Shown piece by piece: positions 1-7,226 of a DNA stretch of 18,957 nt; within the stretch, counting starts at the first letter, position 1, and each line of letters starts with the position of its first letter. The position numbers were made by a program, and so were the translations under genes. The notes beneath the pieces were generated by a model. That model had not been told where the DNA came from, searched no databases, and saw only the letters and a list, made by a program, of their open reading frames with translations. This DNA comes from Lachnoclostridium sp. UBA3775. GTDB lineage: Bacteria; Bacillota; Clostridia; Lachnospirales; Lachnospiraceae. The stretch lies in assembly GCA_002369525.1 (NCBI GenBank), contig DFFN01000162.1, positions 3,302-22,258 of the forward strand, given 5' to 3'.

Positions 1-976
1 CGCCGTTGCCCTTCCAGCTCCAGCCGAGATAGCCCAGATCGTTTCCGTTGCAGAACTCCATGATGTAGGCTTCGTCCACGTCTCCGTCGGAATGGTAGTA
101 ACCGAACTCTCCTACGACAATGCAGAGATTTTTATCGATTGCTCCCTGCAGGACGTTTTTGATCTTACTCTGCGAGCCGCCTGCCGTACCGTACATATGA
201 ACGGAGAACATGACATTTTTGTCCGGATCCGCATCAAGTATGGTCTGACCCTTTGAAACGATTGCTTTTCCAAGCTGTCCCCAGCCCGGAGCATCTACCA
301 TGATGCAGTTTTTGATTCCGCTCTCACGAAGCTTGACAACCTCCTTGGCATAGGCATCGGCCCAGGCCTTTTCATCCCATGAGCCCATCCATTCATTTGC
401 AATGTTCACGATCACATAGGCTTCATTATCATTAAGCACATTTTTCATCTTGCACCAGAAATCCGCCGCCTTTGAAAGCGAAGCCGTGTCATCCTTTCCG
501 GTTGCATCGTGCAGCTCAAGCACGCATATCATTTTGTTTTTCTTGCAAAGCTCGATCACCTTTTTAAGCGATACTTCACTGTCCTTCGTCCACTGCTCGC
601 CGTCGGAGCATACGATTCTTACGGTATTTGAGCCTGTCCTTGCAATTGCTTCAAGTGCCTGCTCATCATATTTTGCAAACCATGCATGGGCATGATTTAC
701 GCCGCGCATTATGAACACGTCTCCGTTTGCATCAAGAAGCGAGGTCCCGTTCACCTTGAATCCGCCCTGGACAGGCTTCGTTTCCGCCGAAGAGCTTTCC
801 TTTTCCTGACTTTCCTTACCCGAAGAAGATTCCGAAGACTCCGAGCCTTTCGTATCTTCCGCTTCCTTTACGGGTGTCGGCATTATGTCGTCGGACATGT
901 CACCGGATTCCTTTGAACAGGCCATAAGCCCCAGCACCAAAAGTGCGACTGTTAACAATGCAATAATTTTCTTCAT
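1..976 (-). CDS. Lipoprotein endo-1,4-beta-mannanase, GH5 subfamily 8 (3' end missing)
   Basis: The visible 325 residues are the N-terminal part of a glycoside hydrolase family 5 enzyme that would hydrolyse internal beta-1,4-mannosidic bonds in mannan or glucomannan outside the cell. Residues 1-20 form a lipoprotein signal with lipobox LMAC, so Cys20 would be lipidated. Residues 23-68 are a Ser/Glu/Lys-rich linker. The catalytic barrel begins near residue 72 with a stretch containing RGVNHAHAW, typical of GH5_8 mannanases. HDATG (156-160), NIANEW with acid/base Glu195, and GEFG with nucleophile Glu290 are all visible. The gene continues past the window edge, losing the end of the barrel and any binding modules. 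It starts 13 nt after the CotH gene stops, with AGGAAGAG upstream, so the two are probably cotranscribed. The family is firm; mannan rather than another beta-glucan is inferred from subfamily resemblance. Confidence 0.88.
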   Translation of the reverse strand, partial: MKKIIALLTVALLVLGLMACSKESGDMSDDIMPTPVKEAEDTKGSESSESSSGKESQEKESSSAETKPVQGGFKVNGTSLLDANGDVFIMRGVNHAHAWFAKYDEQALEAIARTGSNTVRIVCSDGEQWTKDSEVSLKKVIELCKKNKMICVLELHDATGKDDTASLSKAADFWCKMKNVLNDNEAYVIVNIANEWMGSWDEKAWADAYAKEVVKLRESGIKNCIMVDAPGWGQLGKAIVSKGQTILDADPDKNVMFSVHMYGTAGGSQSKIKNVLQGAIDKNLCIVVGEFGYYHSDGDVDEAYIMEFCNGNDLGYLGWSWKGNG

Positions 977-989
977 CTTACGTCTCTTC

Positions 990-3011
990 CTATCCTAATG
1001 TTTTTTCGCAAAAATCCACCATTTTTTTGATATTGTCTTTTCTCTTTTTCAGAAATTCATCGATATTGTTTATGCTTCCCTCAGCATCGCTTACCTTTCC
1101 GGCCCCTTCATATCTTTCAAAGAACTGGGGATAAAGCGGTGAATAAACATTTGTAAACCATTCCAGCCTTTCTCCCGCTCTTTCATATGAAAAGGTCTCG
1201 TCGGACAGCTTATACAAAAGGTTCTCATAGTCACGTCTGAAGCCTTCGTTGGTCATCAGAAGCGCAAAACAGAGTACCGCCGGGTTGTCGGTATTCATAT
1301 CCAGCAGGCCCTTGGGCTTATAATTGTCTTCCTTGATCGTATTATGTCCGGCATCGCCCTTACCCGAAAATCCTCCGAACTCGATATCATAGAAAACGAA
1401 ACGCCAGCGCCCGTCACCATAACCGTCGGTGCCGTCAGAGCTTACCGTCTTCCACATAGACCAGTTCTTTCCGGGCCAGTCCCATTTATTGTCTATCCAT
1501 ACCTCGACCGCAAAATATTCCATCACTGACTTAGGATCCACAAGCCTTGCAAACTCATCGTAATCCTCCTGCTTTTCAAGGCTCTTGTGGCTTTTTACAA
1601 AATCAAGCAGCTCCCTGAAATAATATGTTTCGTCGCTTACTCCGTCGGGAAGCTCGCCCTCGTCAAGCTTGTAGCCAAGCTTTAAAGCCTCGGCATCGCC
1701 TTTGTAAAGCACCACATCGTCCTTATCGACTCCGTGCAGATTTTCAAAATAATTGTCGCTGTAGTCCTCCTGCAGAAGATAAAGCCCGAAATATTCGCCG
1801 TTTATGTAAAGGATGCAGGGACGCGACTTCTGTATGTCCACCGACATATCCTCACAAAGGCTCTGCCAGAAGGTATCGTTGAACTTCGCCGAAAATGCAG
1901 TGTTGCCTCCTGCCCTTAAAATAAGCGTCTTGTACTTATCCATCACCGTTTTGTCATCGCCGAGATAATCCGCACCGAAAACAGGATACCTGAAATTCTT
2001 CGGCCCGTATTCCTTACGTGCATACAATCTCAGACCCTTTTGCAGATCGGACCTTGAATAGTTGCCCTGGACCCTGACTCCGCAGTTATGCGAAAGTGCA
2101 ACGCTCACCTTTCCGTCCTCGGTGACCTCAAGCATGGTCATCCCTGCTTCTCTTTCCCATTCGCGGCCTTTCATGCGGTAATTTGCATCCATTTTCCTGC
2201 CGTCCTCGGGATCGGGTCTTTTGTGGGTTTTAAAATACTCGGTCACGGCATTTTTAAAAATACTGCCCTTTACATATATGCCTTTTTCCTCGTCAAAAAG
2301 GTCGTCATATTCCATCGAAAGGCTTATAACGGCAAGCGAATAACCGGCTGCCTTCGCACTTTCGGAAAGCCCCTTAATATGCTCCTCCATCGTGCCGAAG
2401 AAATAAACAGCATTTTCTTCCCTCGAAAGCTCGCCCTTCTCATTTTTCGCAACCGCTCTGATCACCGTGCATTTGTCAACCGCCTCATCCTTCGGAGCCT
2501 TTATCCTGCACTCAAAACCGGTTCTTGCGGAATTGACCTTGCTGAAATTGGCGCAGAAAAGTGTCGGATCGACTGCCGAAACTACGTTCTTTTCATTTCT
2601 TCTGTCCTTGATCGGAACCGCAGACTCATACTTTAATGCAGTGGGGCTGCTTGCGGGATCGGATCCGTCGAGAGTATAAAAAATCTCGCTGTATTTTTTG
2701 TCTGTGGCAGATATTTCAAGTTCAAACTCTTCGGAAAATATTCCCGAATTTTGCGAAAACCTGATGACCTGCTTGCCTGCCTCCTTTTCGGAAGCCTCCG
2801 TATCCGCACTGCTTTCATTATCTTTTGTGCTGCTTTCACTTCCGTCTTCGCCCGCACTGCTTTCGCTGCCCTTTTGGCTGCTGTCCGAAGATACGTTTGT
2901 ACTGTCGGAAACAGAAGACGAATTTCTTTTATCCTGCGTGCTGCAAGCCGAAAAAGCCATCACGGCGGCGAGCAGAAGCACAGCGCATTTTCCGCTTATT
3001 TTTTTCTTCAT
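990..3011 (-). CDS. CotH-family kinase domain lipoprotein
   Basis: This is a secreted lipoprotein of about 673 residues with a CotH kinase-like domain. The signal peptide ends in lipobox FSAC (Cys23 from the chosen start). Residues 28-80 are a low-complexity Ser/Asp/Glu linker, and residues 85-150 resemble the beta-sandwich seen at chitobiase C-termini (FYTLDGSDP). The CotH domain runs from about 285 to 630, with GVRVQGNYS, LRLYARKEYG, LRAGGN, a DNKWDWPGKNW motif and FYDIEFGG, whose Asp fits the metal-binding position. Bacillus CotH is an atypical kinase that phosphorylates Ser-rich spore-coat proteins; other Clostridia carry CotH domains on surface and cellulosome proteins. The start is the ATG at 3011, with AGGA about 7 nt upstream; a TTG at 3014 is the alternative. 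It lies 19 nt after mnmA and 13 nt before the mannanase gene. Kinase activity and substrate are not shown by sequence. Confidence 0.87.
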   Translation of the reverse strand: MKKKISGKCAVLLLAAVMAFSACSTQDKRNSSSVSDSTNVSSDSSQKGSESSAGEDGSESSTKDNESSADTEASEKEAGKQVIRFSQNSGIFSEEFELEISATDKKYSEIFYTLDGSDPASSPTALKYESAVPIKDRRNEKNVVSAVDPTLFCANFSKVNSARTGFECRIKAPKDEAVDKCTVIRAVAKNEKGELSREENAVYFFGTMEEHIKGLSESAKAAGYSLAVISLSMEYDDLFDEEKGIYVKGSIFKNAVTEYFKTHKRPDPEDGRKMDANYRMKGREWEREAGMTMLEVTEDGKVSVALSHNCGVRVQGNYSRSDLQKGLRLYARKEYGPKNFRYPVFGADYLGDDKTVMDKYKTLILRAGGNTAFSAKFNDTFWQSLCEDMSVDIQKSRPCILYINGEYFGLYLLQEDYSDNYFENLHGVDKDDVVLYKGDAEALKLGYKLDEGELPDGVSDETYYFRELLDFVKSHKSLEKQEDYDEFARLVDPKSVMEYFAVEVWIDNKWDWPGKNWSMWKTVSSDGTDGYGDGRWRFVFYDIEFGGFSGKGDAGHNTIKEDNYKPKGLLDMNTDNPAVLCFALLMTNEGFRRDYENLLYKLSDETFSYERAGERLEWFTNVYSPLYPQFFERYEGAGKVSDAEGSINNIDEFLKKRKDNIKKMVDFCEKTLG

Positions 3012-3030
3012 CAATTATCCTTTTCCTTGA

Positions 3031-4119
3031 TTACAGTCTGATTATCCGGCCGCCTCCGACAACAGTATCGCCGTCATACAAAACAACAGCCTGTCCTTTC
3101 GTGATCGCTCTTTGCGGTCTGTCGAATTCAACCCTTAAAAGACCGTTTTCCATTGTGGCGACTGCATCATCTTCTGTATGCCGGTATCTAACCTTTGCCT
3201 TCACCCTCATTTCGCCGTTGATTTCCGGCACCGAGATAAGATTTATGTTATCGGCATAAAGTACGCTTGAAAAAAGTTCGGCATCGCGGCACAATATGAC
3301 ACGGTTATTTTCTGTATCCAGTTTTTTTACATACATGGGTTCCTTTAACGAAAGACCGAGTCCTTTTCTCTGTCCGACGGTATAATGGATTATGCCCTTA
3401 TGTCTTCCCAGCACATTTCCGGCCTCATCCGTAAAATCGCCCTCCGGATATTTCCTGCCGGTATAGTTTTCGATAAACTCTGCATATTTTCCGTCGGGCA
3501 CAAAGCAAATGTCCTGGCTGTCCGGCTTATCGGCATTGATAAAGCCTTCCCTTTCAGCTATTTTTCTTATCTGTGTTTTATCATATTCTCCAATGGGAAA
3601 GAGTACTCTTGACAGCTGTTCCTGATCAAGCGAATAAAGCACATAGCTCTGGTCCTTTTTTGCATCCTTTGCTCTCTTCAAAAGATACCTGCCGCTTGTT
3701 TCGTCAAAAAAAACCTGCGCATAATGACCGGTCACTATATACCTGTACCCCAGCTCGTCGGCTCTGTTAAAAAGCTTTTCAAATTTAAGATGCCTGTTAC
3801 ATTCTATACATGGATTGGGAGTCATTCCGTTTTCATAGTATTCCACAAAAGGATCGATGACGCATTCCCTGAACTTATCCGAAAAATTAAAAGCATAGTG
3901 TGGCATACCAAGTTTTCTTGCCACATTTGCCGCATCATACACATCATCTGTAGAACAGCATTTGCTCTCCTCGGTAAGCCCCAGCTCCTCGTTAACCAGA
4001 AGACGCATGGTAACTCCCATACATTCATAGCCCTCTCTTTTCATCAGAAACGCGGCGACACTTGAATCCACACCGCCACTCATGGCTATAAGCGCTGTTT
4101 TGTTTGCATTCTCCTGCAT
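3031..4119 (-). CDS. mnmA: tRNA-specific 2-thiouridylase MnmA
   Basis: MnmA adds sulfur to the 2-position of the wobble uridine (U34) in tRNAs for Lys, Glu and Gln, using ATP and persulfide sulfur in the cytoplasm. The 362 residues match the usual family length. The PP-loop SGGVDSS is at 14-20. The two catalytic cysteines sit in NPCIECN (Cys104) and DSQDICF (Cys205), and GHYAQ and GQRKGLGL are also present. The C-terminal half carries the beta-barrel domains, and nothing appears missing. The ATG at 4119 follows an AGAGGAA site and a near-consensus promoter at 4165-4193. The CotH gene begins 19 nt downstream, so this core tRNA-modification gene appears to lead an operon of envelope proteins. 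Confidence 0.96.
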   Translation of the reverse strand: MQENANKTALIAMSGGVDSSVAAFLMKREGYECMGVTMRLLVNEELGLTEESKCCSTDDVYDAANVARKLGMPHYAFNFSDKFRECVIDPFVEYYENGMTPNPCIECNRHLKFEKLFNRADELGYRYIVTGHYAQVFFDETSGRYLLKRAKDAKKDQSYVLYSLDQEQLSRVLFPIGEYDKTQIRKIAEREGFINADKPDSQDICFVPDGKYAEFIENYTGRKYPEGDFTDEAGNVLGRHKGIIHYTVGQRKGLGLSLKEPMYVKKLDTENNRVILCRDAELFSSVLYADNINLISVPEINGEMRVKAKVRYRHTEDDAVATMENGLLRVEFDRPQRAITKGQAVVLYDGDTVVGGGRIIRL

Positions 4120-4164
4120 AAAATTCCTCTGTTTTAAAACACTTTGTAATATTTGTTACATTTT

Positions 4165-4193
4165 AGTATATAGCATTGCCCCCTTCAAGTCAA
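4165..4193 (-). promoter_or_regulatory. Sigma-70-type promoter of mnmA (and probably cotH and mannanase)
   Basis: On the minus strand TTGACT (4188-4193) and TATACT (4165-4170) are separated by exactly 17 nt. Transcription would start near 4158, leaving about 39 nt before the mnmA ATG. No other promoter or terminator is visible before the CotH and mannanase genes, so this site may drive all three. Confidence 0.75.
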
Positions 4194-4218
4194 GAAAATT
4201 ACAGTCTTTTTCTGATAA

Positions 4219-4335
4219 GCTCGAAGTTTTCAATATCAAAACTACACCGAAATCACGGAAGTGCATAAAATCTATGACAGCGAGCTTGTCATCACAAGAG
4301 ACGATCTGCCGAAGGATCTTAAGCTGTGCGAATAA
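4219..4335 (+). pseudogene. C-terminal coding remnant of an unidentified gene
   Basis: A 38-codon open stretch runs on the plus strand between an in-frame stop at 4216-4218 and a stop at 4333-4335. It has no start codon and ends in LPKDLKLCE. A second copy of this ending occurs at 6047-6076 (LPKDLRLCK). The differences between copies are synonymous or conservative codon changes, which suggests both were once translated. I do not recognise the family. It sits between the mnmA promoter and the 3' end of the AAA ATPase gene, on the strand opposite to every intact gene here. Confidence 0.4.
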
Positions 4336-4341
4336 AAATCA
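4306..4341 (+). repeat. Direct repeat copy A flanking the AAA ATPase segment
   Basis: This 36-bp segment matches 6047-6082 in the same orientation with 4 mismatches. Both begin CTGCCGAAGGATCT and end AATAAAAATCA. It covers the last codons of a remnant reading frame plus a short AT-rich tail. The two copies bracket about 1.7 kb holding the AAA ATPase gene and its promoter region. Confidence 0.7.
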
Positions 4342-4347
4342 CACGTT

Positions 4348-5688
4348 CTATAGAAACGGCACCATATATACCGGAATATAGTTAATGTCATTCTCCCGCT
4401 TGTAGTCTTTCGTATGGACAACATATTTTTCGCCTATTCGACCGCCAAATTTTTTACAAAACATATCAAGCGACTTGTGTCCCCTGTAATTTCCCGACTT
4501 CACCTCTATAGGGCATATCTTATTTCCCACAGATGTCAGAAAGTCTATTTCATACAAATGATTAGAGGAATCACTTTCCATCGTGTAATAGAATAAGTTA
4601 TTCCCCTTGGCAACAAGCATCTGTGCAACGACATTTTCATAGACATAACCCAAATTAGCTTCCAGCTTATCCGAAAGCAACTTATTATATATTGTATTCT
4701 CGGTATAATTCTTGTCTCGGAACGCAAGTGTCACAAACAATCCAACATCGGATGTAAATAACTTATATCTGCCTGCATCCTTTTCCAGTGCCATTCCCAC
4801 TCCGGGATTATTTGCATGATATGCTATATTAACCGTATAGGAAGAAAGCATATCCGGCAACAGATCACGGACCCGTCCAGAACGCGTGCCTTCTCTCGCA
4901 CTTGATAGTATATACCGCGATGCATTACCGCTTAAATTTGCAGGTATTGCATCATAGATGTCACCGGCCAAACCGGAGGCATCTATCTTAGTAAAATCCT
5001 CTTCATAGAGATCCACTATATCCCTTTTTGTCTCATCCACAGCCTGAAGATTATTCTGCTCTAAATATGTCTCTATAGCCTGCGGCATTCCTCCGATCAG
5101 CATATATAGCCTGAATGTTCGCATAAGATTCCTGTGGATCGCATTTCCCGCCGGTCTCTTGTTCCGCAAAAGCGTTTTTATTGTTCCTGCAGAAACCCTG
5201 TCGCCAATCGCCCACAGAAACTCCTCAAAATCCATAGGATACATGGATATTTTATGTTCTTCACTCGGAATCAAGATATCCTTCGTGTTCTTCCTGATTG
5301 ATATGAGTGATCCCGTTTCAATATATTTATATCGTCCGTCAGCAACAAGGTATTTGATCGCCTGCCTTGCTTTAGGAAGCAATTGCACTTCGTCAAAAAT
5401 GATTGCCGACTCATTCTCATATAACCTGATCCCTGTCAACTGCTGAAGCTGTAAAAAGAAAAAATCCAGATCATAAATGTCATCAAATAAATCTTTGATT
5501 GCCTTACTGGCGTGAGCAAAATCGATCATGATATATGATTTAAACTCTCTTTTTGCGAATTCTTCCGCTATTGTGGACTTACCTACTCGTCTTGCTCCCT
5601 TGATCAGCAATGCGCATTTATCACTTCGTTTTTCCTTCCACTCAAGGATCTCGCTATAAATTTTTCTTTCAAATACACGTTTTTCCAT
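4348..5688 (-). CDS. AAA-family ATPase with DUF4143 domain
   Basis: A stand-alone ATPase of about 446 residues. Walker A is GARRVGKST (31-39) and Walker B is AIIFDEVQ (95-102). Residues from about 215 to 380 fit DUF4143, a winged-helix-like region. The C-terminus has a PD-(D/E)XK-like pattern, EIDFL followed by PIEVKSG, seen at the end of many DUF4143 proteins. These proteins are common and patchily distributed; their cellular role is not established, though links to mobile DNA or defence have been suggested. The ATG at 5688 is preferred because AAAGGTGG lies 8 nt before it; a GTG at 5700 overlaps that site. The gene is visibly richer in A/T and in ATA and AGA codons than its neighbours and lies between direct repeats, both consistent with acquisition. 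It has its own promoter and no operon partner. Confidence 0.85.
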   Translation of the reverse strand: MEKRVFERKIYSEILEWKEKRSDKCALLIKGARRVGKSTIAEEFAKREFKSYIMIDFAHASKAIKDLFDDIYDLDFFFLQLQQLTGIRLYENESAIIFDEVQLLPKARQAIKYLVADGRYKYIETGSLISIRKNTKDILIPSEEHKISMYPMDFEEFLWAIGDRVSAGTIKTLLRNKRPAGNAIHRNLMRTFRLYMLIGGMPQAIETYLEQNNLQAVDETKRDIVDLYEEDFTKIDASGLAGDIYDAIPANLSGNASRYILSSAREGTRSGRVRDLLPDMLSSYTVNIAYHANNPGVGMALEKDAGRYKLFTSDVGLFVTLAFRDKNYTENTIYNKLLSDKLEANLGYVYENVVAQMLVAKGNNLFYYTMESDSSNHLYEIDFLTSVGNKICPIEVKSGNYRGHKSLDMFCKKFGGRIGEKYVVHTKDYKRENDINYIPVYMVPFL

Positions 5689-5712
5689 GCCAAAAACCAC
5701 CTTTCAAGACAT

Positions 5713-5741
5713 AGTATAACACAAATCCCCGTTCATGTAAA
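5713..5741 (-). promoter_or_regulatory. Promoter of the AAA ATPase gene
   Basis: Minus-strand TTTACA (5736-5741) and TATACT (5713-5718) are 17 nt apart. The first AACGGGGATTTG repeat lies inside the spacer, so anything binding the repeats would directly affect this promoter. Confidence 0.6.
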
Positions 5742-5799
5742 CATTTATTTTGCTCAAATCCCCGTTAGTGCAATGTGATATTCTACCCGGATCCCCGTT
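5722..5799 (-). repeat. Three short direct repeats with exact 33-bp period
   Basis: The minus-strand core AACGGGGAT occurs at 5725-5733, 5758-5766 and 5791-5799, each exactly 33 bp apart. The first two share 12 identical bases (AACGGGGATTTG), and the 21-bp stretches between are unrelated. The set covers the promoter spacer and the region just upstream. It could be a multi-site operator or the repeated terminal sites of an IS21-like element. Three copies with such short units do not make a CRISPR array. Confidence 0.6.
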
Positions 5800-6046
5800 T
5801 ATTTTAGCGTAACCGCTCCTTTGTCTATACTACGAAATTTGATCTCACCGCATACCGGATATTCCACCCCAGTATTTAGTACCCGTTTTTTCCATTTTAG
5901 CCGGTTTCTTTTTTGACATATTTCTTCCGGTTTCAAAAAAGTCTCTTTCCGATAAAAGTATGGCTTCGCTCACCCTTCGTTCTGATATCTGTTAATGACA
6001 TTTTACTGATCATACAGCCTGTTGTCAAAAGCGGAGTATATTCGAG

Positions 6047-6082
6047 CTGCCGAAGGATCTGAGGCTCTGCAAATAAAAATCA
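6047..6082 (+). repeat. Direct repeat copy B (remnant ending LPKDLRLCK)
   Basis: This is the partner of 4306-4341, with 32 of 36 positions identical. The ten codons 6047-6076 encode LPKDLRLCK and a stop. Upstream similarity decays, and the frame appears shifted by about 2 nt relative to copy A. It lies just beyond the cysK terminator. Confidence 0.65.
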
Positions 6083-6098
6083 AAAAATATAGATCATG

Positions 6099-6133
6099 AA
6101 AAAAGGGGCTGTCGCACTAAGTGCGGCAGCCCC
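6099..6133 (-). terminator. Rho-independent terminator of cysK
   Basis: On the minus strand a 13-bp stem (GGGGCTGCCGCAC pairing with GTGCGACAGCCCC, one G-T pair) with loop TTA is followed by six T residues (6104-6099). It begins about 30 nt after the cysK stop and should end that transcript before the ATPase segment. Confidence 0.93.
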
Positions 6134-6164
6134 AATCTCAAATCATGTGCAATTCCTGCTCTTT

Positions 6165-7103
6165 TTAATCATTTGCAAAGAGTGCTGTTGAAAGATATCT
6201 GTCACCTGAATCGGGAAGAAGCGCAACTATAAGCTTTCCCTTGTTTTCAGGTCTTTTGGCAAGTATCTGCGCTGCTTTAAGAGCCGCGCCGGAGGAAATA
6301 CCGACCAGCAATCCTTCTGTCCTTGCAAATTTTCTTCCGAACTCAAATGCATCCTCGTTTTCGATGGCAATGACTTCGTCATATATTTTCGTATTTAAAA
6401 CCGCGGGCACAAAGCCTGCACCGATTCCCTGAATCTTATGGGGACCGGGTGTTCCCTTCGAGAGAACCGGACTTGTTGCAGGTTCAACGGCAACAACCTT
6501 AATACCCGGATTCCTGCTCTTTAAGTACTCACCCACGCCTGTAACTGTTCCGCCTGTGCCGACGCCTGCGACAAAGATATCAACCTTTCCATCTGTCTGT
6601 TCCCATATTTCGGGGCCTGTGGTCTCAAGATGAGCTTTTACGTTTGCAGGATTGTCAAACTGCCCCAAAATGATCGAACCGGGTATTGACTCATTGAGTT
6701 CCTTTGCCTTGGCAATTGCGCCCTTCATACCTTTTGCACCTTCGGTAAGCACAAGCTCTGCACCATAAGCCTTTAAAAGATTTCTTCTTTCAACGCTCAT
6801 CGTATCGGGAAGTGTAAGTATTGCCTTATAGCCCTTTGCCACTGCCACCGAAGCGATTCCGATACCTGTGTTTCCGCTGGTGGGTTCAATGATCGTAGCA
6901 CCCGGCTTCAGGATTCCTTTTTCCTCGGCATCCTCGATCATTGATAGAGCGATACGGTCCTTTACGGAGCCTGCGGGATTGAAATATTCAAGCTTTGTAT
7001 AAATAACCGCAGCCTCTGCTTCCGCGCTTTTTGCAAATCTGGAAGCCTTTAAGAGAGGTGTTTTGCCGATAAGCTCGGCTGCACTGTTTACTGTCTTGCT
7101 CAT
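6165..7103 (-). CDS. cysK: Cysteine synthase (O-acetylserine sulfhydrylase)
   Basis: This PLP enzyme makes cysteine from O-acetylserine and sulfide in the cytoplasm. The 312 residues are normal for the family. The PLP lysine is Lys48 in NPAGSVKDR, the substrate loop TSGNTG is at 75-80, the phosphate-binding GTGGT is at 182-186, and GISSG is at 268-272. The ATG at 7103 has AAGGAG about 7 nt upstream. It is a single-gene unit with its own promoter (7157-7185), an inverted repeat at the start site and a strong terminator. No cysE is adjacent. A CBS-like or O-phosphoserine-using variant cannot be fully excluded, but the motifs favour CysK. Confidence 0.95.
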   Translation of the reverse strand: MSKTVNSAAELIGKTPLLKASRFAKSAEAEAAVIYTKLEYFNPAGSVKDRIALSMIEDAEEKGILKPGATIIEPTSGNTGIGIASVAVAKGYKAILTLPDTMSVERRNLLKAYGAELVLTEGAKGMKGAIAKAKELNESIPGSIILGQFDNPANVKAHLETTGPEIWEQTDGKVDIFVAGVGTGGTVTGVGEYLKSRNPGIKVVAVEPATSPVLSKGTPGPHKIQGIGAGFVPAVLNTKIYDEVIAIENEDAFEFGRKFARTEGLLVGISSGAALKAAQILAKRPENKGKLIVALLPDSGDRYLSTALFAND

Positions 7104-7127
7104 GTCTTTCTCCTTTTAATACTTATT

Positions 7128-7146
7128 TCCTATTTACTTAGTAGGA
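7128..7146 (-). promoter_or_regulatory. Inverted repeat operator candidate for cysK
   Basis: TCCTA and TAGGA arms are separated by 9 nt and placed just downstream of the -10 box, overlapping the predicted start point near 7150. The position suits a repressor such as an Rrf2-family cysteine regulator (CymR-like). The regulator is inferred from gene function; no such regulator gene is in the window. Confidence 0.4.
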
Positions 7147-7156
7147 TTATAGGGAT

Positions 7157-7185
7157 ATAATACACCACTCCAAAGGCGTTGTCAA
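7157..7185 (-). promoter_or_regulatory. Sigma-70-type promoter of cysK
   Basis: Perfect TTGACA (7180-7185) and TATTAT (7157-7162) are 17 nt apart on the minus strand. The leader before the cysK ATG is about 47 nt, too short for a T-box or riboswitch. Confidence 0.82.
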
Positions 7186-7226
7186 TATGTTTTCCGTATT
7201 TTATTTTTAAGGAGAAAAGTTTTGAG

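Larger units (their letters stand above)
5689..6098. other. Non-coding, decayed region upstream of the AAA ATPase gene
   Basis: This gap holds the ATPase promoter, three 33-bp-phased repeats (5722-5799), a CCGGTTTC direct repeat (5901-5908 and 5927-5934), and direct repeat copy B (6047-6082). A minus-strand open stretch at 5845-5991 ends in a possible 24-residue ORF (5845-5919, start MSKKKPAK, end WGGISGMR) with a weak GGAAG upstream. I do not recognise it. The mixture of short repeats and broken frames resembles an old mobile-element scar, but no intact transposase is present. Confidence 0.45.

Noticed and set aside
2088..2636. 182-codon plus-strand ORF
   Set aside because: It is antisense to the CotH domain gene, whose reading frame and motifs are clear, and it shows no recognisable domain.
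4326..4345. Terminator for the AAA ATPase gene
   Set aside because: Only a 6-bp stem with a G-T pair and no following T run on the minus strand; too weak to call.
5722..5799. CRISPR-like array from the regular 33-bp repeats
   Set aside because: The unit is only 9-12 bp, there are three copies, no cas genes are near, and one copy sits inside a promoter.
7104..7150. T-box or riboswitch leader of cysK
   Set aside because: The leader is only about 47 nt with no T-box motif or complex stem; an operator at the start site explains the region better.
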